A DNA stretch of 37,549 nt from Bacteroidota bacterium (GTDB taxonomy: Bacteria; Bacteroidota; Bacteroidia; Chitinophagales; Chitinophagaceae). Positions 33,560-37,549 of this stretch are shown piece after piece (positions within the stretch are counted from its first letter, which is position 1; every line of letters begins with the position of its first letter). Under the pieces are notes generated by a model. The model was not told the origin of the DNA. It was given only the letters and a program-made list of their open reading frames with translations, and did not search any database. The position numbers and the translations under genes were made by a program. The stretch is from NCBI GenBank assembly GCA_030706635.1, contig JAUZOD010000040.1:1-37549 (forward strand). Reading direction: 5' to 3'.

Positions 33560-35281
33560 ATGCGTTTCCGATGGATTTTTCTGGCCTGGTTTCTTTGCTG
33601 GTTTAACCCTTACGTCAGCGCACAGGGCGCCGGGCATTATGATGTACTCATCCATGAGTTCCTTTGCGATCCGGATCCATCTGTGGGTTTGCCCGCATAT
33701 CCTTTTGTCGAACTGAGGAATGTCTGTGCATACCCATTGAACCTGCACAACTGGAAGATCGGAAACGGGACCGCGACGACAACCATCCGGAAAGATTATC
33801 TGCTGCTGCCGGATAGTTTCCTGATTCTTTGTCCCACTCAGGCAGAATTCCTGTACAGTGCTTTCGGGCCGGCATTGGGACTTGCTGCCTTTCCTTCCCT
33901 GAATCACGATGCCGGAGAAATCATACTGACTGCTGAATCGGGTTCTGTGATCCATGCGATTCAATATGATAAGAGCTGGTACCACAATGAACTGAAATCG
34001 GCAGGCGGGTGGAGTCTCGAAATGATAGATCCGGAAAATCCCTGCAGTGGTTTGTCAAACTGGACTGCCTGTGAACAATCTGTGGGAGGAACGCCGGGCC
34101 AACCCAATTCCGTTTTCTCTCAAAATCCGGATCAGGATAGTCCGGAGCTCAATCGCAGCGTTAGCCCTGATTCGCAGCATGTACTGTTATTTTTCAACGA
34201 ACCGATCGACAGTTTATCAGCGGTGGAACCGGCAAATTATACCTTTTCACCCGATACAGGTCCCCCATTGGAAGCCATTCCTGTTCCGCCGCTGTATGAC
34301 CAGGTGTTATTGAAACTGGCGAGACCCATGCTTCCGCAACAGGTCTATACAGTGTCCGTACAGCAGGTAACCGATTGCAGGGCCAATGAAATCGGAATAC
34401 GCAATTCCTGTAAGGCAGGTCTGCCGGAACCGCCTGCAAACAAGGACCTTATCTTCAACGAGATCCTGTTCAATCCCCCTCCTTATGGTTTTGACTACGT
34501 GGAATTGTTTAACCGGAGCCGGAAAGTGATTGACCTGCAACAGGTTTTTTTGGCAGGCAGGGATGCTATGGGCGCAGTTAAAGATCCAAAACGGGTGACC
34601 ACCGGGCCGCTGTTATTTTTCCCGGGTGAATATGTGGCGCTTACGGAAAATCCGGAATGGACCACCCTGAATTTCACCGTGAATAATCCGGAAAAACTGA
34701 TGCGGATGAGCGCCCTTCCTTCCATGCCTGATGATCAGGGAACCCTTCTGCTGCTGGATGAATCGGGAATGGTGCTGGACGAGCTTCCCTACGATCACCA
34801 TTGGCATTCACCACTACTCGCCAATGAAGAAGGTGTTTCACTGGAACGGATTTCAACAGAGAAGCCCACCGCGCTCGCATCCAACTGGGCGTCCGCCGCG
34901 GCCACCGCGGGCTTCGGAACACCTACATACAAAAACTCCGAGTCTTTTACCGGAACGGAAGCTGATGCGGAGGTTTCTGTGGAACCAAGAATTTTTTCAC
35001 CCGATAATGACGGATACAATGATTACTGTTTTGTAAAATATCATCAGTTACCGGGCGGGTTTACAGCGAATATCAGCATCTATGATATTAACGGACGGCC
35101 AGTGAGACAGCTGGCCAACAACAGCACGCTGGGAACGGAGGGCAATTTCAGGTGGGATGGATTGGACGATACACTAAACCCGTTGCCGATGGGCCACTAT
35201 GTGATCTGCGTGGACTTGTTTTCGGTTCATGGGAAAATAAAAAAATATAAACTGGTGGTTACCCTGGCCAAAAGAAACTAA
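33560..35281 (+). CDS. Secreted protein with two Lamin-tail-like domains
   Basis: A 573-residue secreted protein. The start at 33560 (MRFRWIFLAWFLCWFNPYVSAQ) gives a clear signal peptide. The first Lamin-tail-like domain (VLIHEFLCDPDP ... FVELRNVCAYPLNLHNWKIGNG) spans about residues 25-170. A Big_5/Ig-like segment follows (VLLFFNEPIDSLSAVEPANY). A second Lamin-tail domain (LIFNEILFNPPPYGFDYVELFNRS) spans about 290-440. The C-terminus (RIFSPDNDGYNDYCFVKYH ... SIYDINGRPVRQL ... FRWDGLDDTLNPLPMGHYVICV) is FlgD-like/gliding-motility-type and may serve as a secretion signal, which is inference. Its stop overlaps that of the convergent PfkB gene. Confidence 0.8.
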   Translation: MRFRWIFLAWFLCWFNPYVSAQGAGHYDVLIHEFLCDPDPSVGLPAYPFVELRNVCAYPLNLHNWKIGNGTATTTIRKDYLLLPDSFLILCPTQAEFLYSAFGPALGLAAFPSLNHDAGEIILTAESGSVIHAIQYDKSWYHNELKSAGGWSLEMIDPENPCSGLSNWTACEQSVGGTPGQPNSVFSQNPDQDSPELNRSVSPDSQHVLLFFNEPIDSLSAVEPANYTFSPDTGPPLEAIPVPPLYDQVLLKLARPMLPQQVYTVSVQQVTDCRANEIGIRNSCKAGLPEPPANKDLIFNEILFNPPPYGFDYVELFNRSRKVIDLQQVFLAGRDAMGAVKDPKRVTTGPLLFFPGEYVALTENPEWTTLNFTVNNPEKLMRMSALPSMPDDQGTLLLLDESGMVLDELPYDHHWHSPLLANEEGVSLERISTEKPTALASNWASAAATAGFGTPTYKNSESFTGTEADAEVSVEPRIFSPDNDGYNDYCFVKYHQLPGGFTANISIYDINGRPVRQLANNSTLGTEGNFRWDGLDDTLNPLPMGHYVICVDLFSVHGKIKKYKLVVTLAKRN

Positions 35282-36204
35282 ACCACCAGGGAAAAATCAA
35301 AATTTACCAGTTGGATGAACTGCCGGATCCGGTCATCAATGTCATTTTTGGTAATCTCCTTCAACCTCTCCGGTCCGAATTTCTCCACACAAAAGGAAGC
35401 CAGGGCTGAACCTGCGATGATGGCGGACTTCATATTTTCAAAGGAGATATCTTTTGTTTTTGCAAGATGCCCCATGAAGCCACCAGCAAAAGAATCCCCG
35501 GCTCCCGTGGGATCAAACACATCTTCAAGGGGAAGCGCCGGGGCAAAGAACACATTATTTTCATGGAAAAGCAGAGCGCCGTGCTCGCCTTTTTTTATGA
35601 TGAGGAACCGGGGACCCATCTGCATGATTTTCCGGGCAGATTTTACGATGCTGTATTCGCCACTGAGCTGACGGGCTTCACTGTCGTTGATCAATAACAC
35701 GTCCACCATGCCCATGACCTGCTGCAAATCTTCCATTGCAGACTCCATCCAGAAATTCATGGTATCCATGGCAATCAGCTTAGGACGTGTTTTCATTTGC
35801 TGAATTACCTGGATCTGTACAGCCGGTGAAAGGTTCCCCAGCATCATGAATTCAGTTCCCTGGTAACTGGCCGGCACCTGGGGATTGAAATCGGCCAATA
35901 CATTGAGATCGGTGACCAGCGTATCCCTGGAATTCATGTCGAGATGATATTTCCCGCTCCAGAAAAAAGATTTTTTATCCGCCACTTTTTCCACACCTTC
36001 CATGATTCCTCCGCGGGCTTCCAGCGCCCTGGTCTCATCGGCAGAAAAATCATTGCCGATAATGGAAACCAGATTGATGGGTTTAATAAAATGAGAAGCT
36101 GCGTAAGCAACATAAACAGCAGATCCGCCAACAATGCGGTCTCTTTTTCCGAATGGGGTTTCAATGGCATCATAGGCCATACTACCAACACAGATCAGTG
36201 ACAT
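35278..36204 (-). CDS. PfkB family carbohydrate/nucleoside kinase
   Basis: A 308-residue sugar kinase. It starts with the family strand SLICVGSMAYDAIETPFG, followed by the GGSAVYVAYAA substrate-binding region. The C-terminal signature DPTGAGDSFAGGFMG contains the catalytic Asp and the anion hole. I start at 36204 because the longer frame to 36255 runs over a perfect -7 promoter element. The substrate (ribose, fructose, adenosine or other) cannot be told. Its stop overlaps the Lamin-tail gene's stop (CTAA). Confidence 0.92.
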   Translation of the reverse strand: MSLICVGSMAYDAIETPFGKRDRIVGGSAVYVAYAASHFIKPINLVSIIGNDFSADETRALEARGGIMEGVEKVADKKSFFWSGKYHLDMNSRDTLVTDLNVLADFNPQVPASYQGTEFMMLGNLSPAVQIQVIQQMKTRPKLIAMDTMNFWMESAMEDLQQVMGMVDVLLINDSEARQLSGEYSIVKSARKIMQMGPRFLIIKKGEHGALLFHENNVFFAPALPLEDVFDPTGAGDSFAGGFMGHLAKTKDISFENMKSAIIAGSALASFCVEKFGPERLKEITKNDIDDRIRQFIQLVNFDFSLVV

Positions 36205-36252
36205 AAATGTAAATAAGTTAAAAAATAACCCGGACTGACCGGTAAAACGCTG

Positions 36253-36260
36253 CAAACCTA
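36253..36260 (-). promoter_or_regulatory. Bacteroidota -7 promoter element for the PfkB gene
   Basis: The minus strand reads TAGGTTTG, an exact TAnnTTTG match, 48 bp before the chosen ATG. It decides the start at 36204 over 36255. Confidence 0.55.
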
Positions 36261-36385
36261 CAGGATTTTAAGGTAGTCCCGAAAATTTGCGAATTGAAAG
36301 CATCGGCTGAAGAAGATGAAATGAAAGATGCGATGATATTGGATGAGTTTAGACAAGCGACTCAGCAATCGCGTACCAGATAATA

Positions 36386-36499
36386 GTAAAAAAGCGTTTC
36401 ACCATTAATGTGCAGAGAATCCTGGTCTATCTTGAAAAAGTGTGGTCGCATAAAACGGCAAAAAGATTTCTGTCAAAAATTGGTCGTCGTTTTGATCTG
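36386..36499 (+). pseudogene. Remnant of a ParE/RelE-type toxin
   Basis: The 332 bp between the PfkB and TetR genes has no intact gene. In one frame it reads VKKRFTINVQRILVY, then LEKVWSHKTAKRFLSKIGRRFDL, which resembles the N-terminal third of ParE/RelE toxins of Bacteroidota (YLEKEWS-x-KVAEKFLxK-type helix pair). The frame has no start codon and runs into the TetR gene, ending at 36556 without the rest of the toxin. Just upstream, an unstarted frame (36246-36383) ends with a charged stretch (EEDEMKDAMILDEF) that could be an antitoxin tail; this is weaker. The stretch looks like a decayed toxin-antitoxin locus. Confidence 0.4.
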
Positions 36500-36502
36500 C
36501 GC

Positions 36503-36518
36503 CTAACGAACGTTCGTT
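36503..36518. promoter_or_regulatory. TetR-type operator, matches the PaaR consensus
   Basis: AACGAACGTTCGTT at 36505-36518 is a perfect 14-bp palindrome. The bases 36503-36516 fit CNAACGNNCGTTNG, the operator I recall for Thermus PaaR. It lies 1 bp before the -7 element of the TetR gene, so binding would block RNA polymerase. Confidence 0.7.
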
Positions 36519-36519
36519 T

Positions 36520-36527
36520 TATCTTTG
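36520..36527 (+). promoter_or_regulatory. Bacteroidota -7 promoter element for the TetR-paaE operon
   Basis: TATCTTTG, an exact TAnnTTTG match ending 9 bp before the TetR start codon, which predicts an almost leaderless transcript. Confidence 0.6.
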
Positions 36528-36536
36528 CCCTATACC

Positions 36537-37127
36537 ATGGCAAAGATCAGAAGTAAAAAGAACAGCAGTAAAAAGGATGTGATCATTGAAAAAGCTTCCA
36601 GGCTTTTTTTGGAAAAAGGATTTGGCGCCGCATCCATGCGGGATCTGGCCGAACACGTTGGCGTGGAGGCGGCGAGTCTTTATAACCACATTCAATCGAA
36701 ATCCGAGATCCTGCAGGCCATCTGTTTTAAAGTGGCCAATGATTTCCTGTCGCACCTGGATGCGGTACAGTCAAGTCCGGAATCCGTGTTGAAAAAACTG
36801 GAGCGGATCATCCGCTTTCATATCCGGATGATGATGGATCAATATGAATTTGTGTATATCTCCGATCATGAATGGCGGCATCTGCCGGAACCTTATCTCT
36901 CCAATTTTTTAAACCAGCGGCGGAATTACCGGAGAAGTTTATCGGAGCTGGTGGCCCGGGGAATTGAAAAAGGAGAGATGAAGCCTATCGAGCCTTACGT
37001 GGCCGTGCTTACCATGCTGTCAGCCATCAGTGGTATTGAGTCCTGGCATCGTTCCCGTAAAACGGTCAGTCCGGAATCCCTGGAAAATAATATGGTAAAA
37101 TACCTGATTGACGGGTTAAAAAAATAA
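36537..37127 (+). CDS. TetR family regulator, probable PaaR
   Basis: A 196-residue TetR-type repressor. Residues about 10-60 form the DNA-binding domain (KKDVIIEKASRLFLEKGFGAASMRDLAEHVGVEAASLYNHIQSKSEILQ); the rest is a ligand-binding helix bundle. I start at the ATG at 36537; the TTG at 36525 lies in the -7 element. It is followed after 5 bp by paaE, and the palindrome in front matches the PaaR operator, so it most likely represses the phenylacetate catabolic genes and its own gene, with phenylacetyl-CoA as inducer. That role is inferred from context. Confidence 0.88.
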   Translation: MAKIRSKKNSSKKDVIIEKASRLFLEKGFGAASMRDLAEHVGVEAASLYNHIQSKSEILQAICFKVANDFLSHLDAVQSSPESVLKKLERIIRFHIRMMMDQYEFVYISDHEWRHLPEPYLSNFLNQRRNYRRSLSELVARGIEKGEMKPIEPYVAVLTMLSAISGIESWHRSRKTVSPESLENNMVKYLIDGLKK

Positions 37128-37132
37128 CAATC

Positions 37133-37549
37133 GTGGCAAAGCATTTCCGGTCCCTGATCATTAAAGATGTCCGCAAAGAAACGGCCGACTGCATTTCCGT
37201 TGCCTTTGATATCCCGCCGGAATGGAAGGAAGAATTCCGGTTTAAGGCAGGGCAGAACATCACGATACGTACACAGATGCTGGGAGAGGAGCTACGCCGC
37301 TCTTATTCCATTTGCGCCGGCCCTCATGAAAATGAACTGCGCATTGCCATAAAAAAGGCCACAGGCGGAAGATTTTCTACTTATGCCCTGGAGTCCCTGA
37401 AAGCTGGTCAGACGCTGGAGGTGATGGCGCCGACAGGTAATTTTCAACTTAACCTGAATGAAACAAATAAAAAACAGTATATCGCCTTCGCGGCAGGCAG
37501 CGGAATCACACCCGTGATCTCGCTCATTAAAACAATCCTCAGGGAAGAA
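37133..37549 (+). CDS. paaE: Phenylacetyl-CoA epoxidase reductase subunit PaaE (5' part)
   Basis: The first 139 codons of a flavin reductase; the gene runs off the window. It has a ferredoxin-reductase FAD domain (FKAGQNITIRTQM, RRSYSICAGP as the RxYS flavin motif, GGRFSTYAL) and the start of the NAD(P) domain (FAAGSGITPVISL). PaaE passes electrons from NADPH to the PaaABCD epoxidase through a C-terminal 2Fe-2S domain, not visible here. The start is a GTG at 37133, 5 bp after the TetR stop; no nearby ATG fits the domain's first strand. The assignment to PaaE rather than another ferredoxin reductase rests on the TetR neighbour and operator. Confidence 0.75.
   Translation, partial: MAKHFRSLIIKDVRKETADCISVAFDIPPEWKEEFRFKAGQNITIRTQMLGEELRRSYSICAGPHENELRIAIKKATGGRFSTYALESLKAGQTLEVMAPTGNFQLNLNETNKKQYIAFAAGSGITPVISLIKTILREE

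Noticed and set aside
1-37549. tRNA genes, rRNA, transposase insertion sequences or prophage genes
   Set aside because: None of the intergenic stretches shows a cloverleaf or rRNA sequence, and no transposase, integrase or phage protein is encoded.

Overview
The window reads as a chromosomal segment of a Bacteroidota bacterium, most likely of the Chitinophagaceae or a close relative. The evidence is a SusC/SusD pair, large VCBS-repeat lipoproteins, a methionine synthase split into two genes, a 30S THX protein gene, a Lamin-tail surface protein, and start sites preceded by the Bacteroidota promoter hexamer TAnnTTTG instead of Shine-Dalgarno boxes. The family-level assignment is inference.

Layout. 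1-2452: the end of a helicase/RecB-type nuclease, an Ig-like lipoprotein and recR. 2453-6465: a promoter, a roughly 170 nt leader and the two-gene methionine synthase. 6557-9287: a beta-barrel candidate, a LOG-family protein, exonuclease III and a DUF4286 protein. 9288-10792: HU, ribosomal protein THX and pdxH. 10962-15703 (minus strand): a coiled-coil membrane protein, then pyrH, tsf, rpsB, rpsI and rplM in translation-operon order. 15904-16836: an SRPBCC/GyrI-like protein. 16861-29267 (minus strand): an accessory nutrient-uptake locus with a Nudix-type regulator, susC, susD and two paralogous VCBS/ASPIC lipoproteins of about 1100 residues; no glycoside hydrolase is present. 29389-33345: ligA, a NUMOD4/HNH-like gene between two inverted repeat elements, and asd. 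33560-37549: a Lamin-tail protein, a PfkB kinase, a decayed ParE-like toxin fragment, and a TetR gene followed by the start of paaE (phenylacetyl-CoA epoxidase reductase). A palindrome upstream of the TetR gene fits the published PaaR operator.

The most unusual signal is non-coding. Three intergenic elements (10060-10143, 31549-31632, 32264-32347) share an 84 bp plan: four 7-bp units, a 28 bp core, then four 7-bp units in inverted orientation. One has a perfect 28 bp inverted repeat. Two have nearly identical cores and flank the HNH-like gene in opposite orientation. The third core is diverged but keeps CAGG-N3-GGATT. A lone 28 bp array of the same heptad lies in frame inside metH, and two four-unit octad arrays lie at 10931-10962 and 15199-15230. 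This looks like a dispersed repeat family, possibly mobile or acting as bidirectional terminators.
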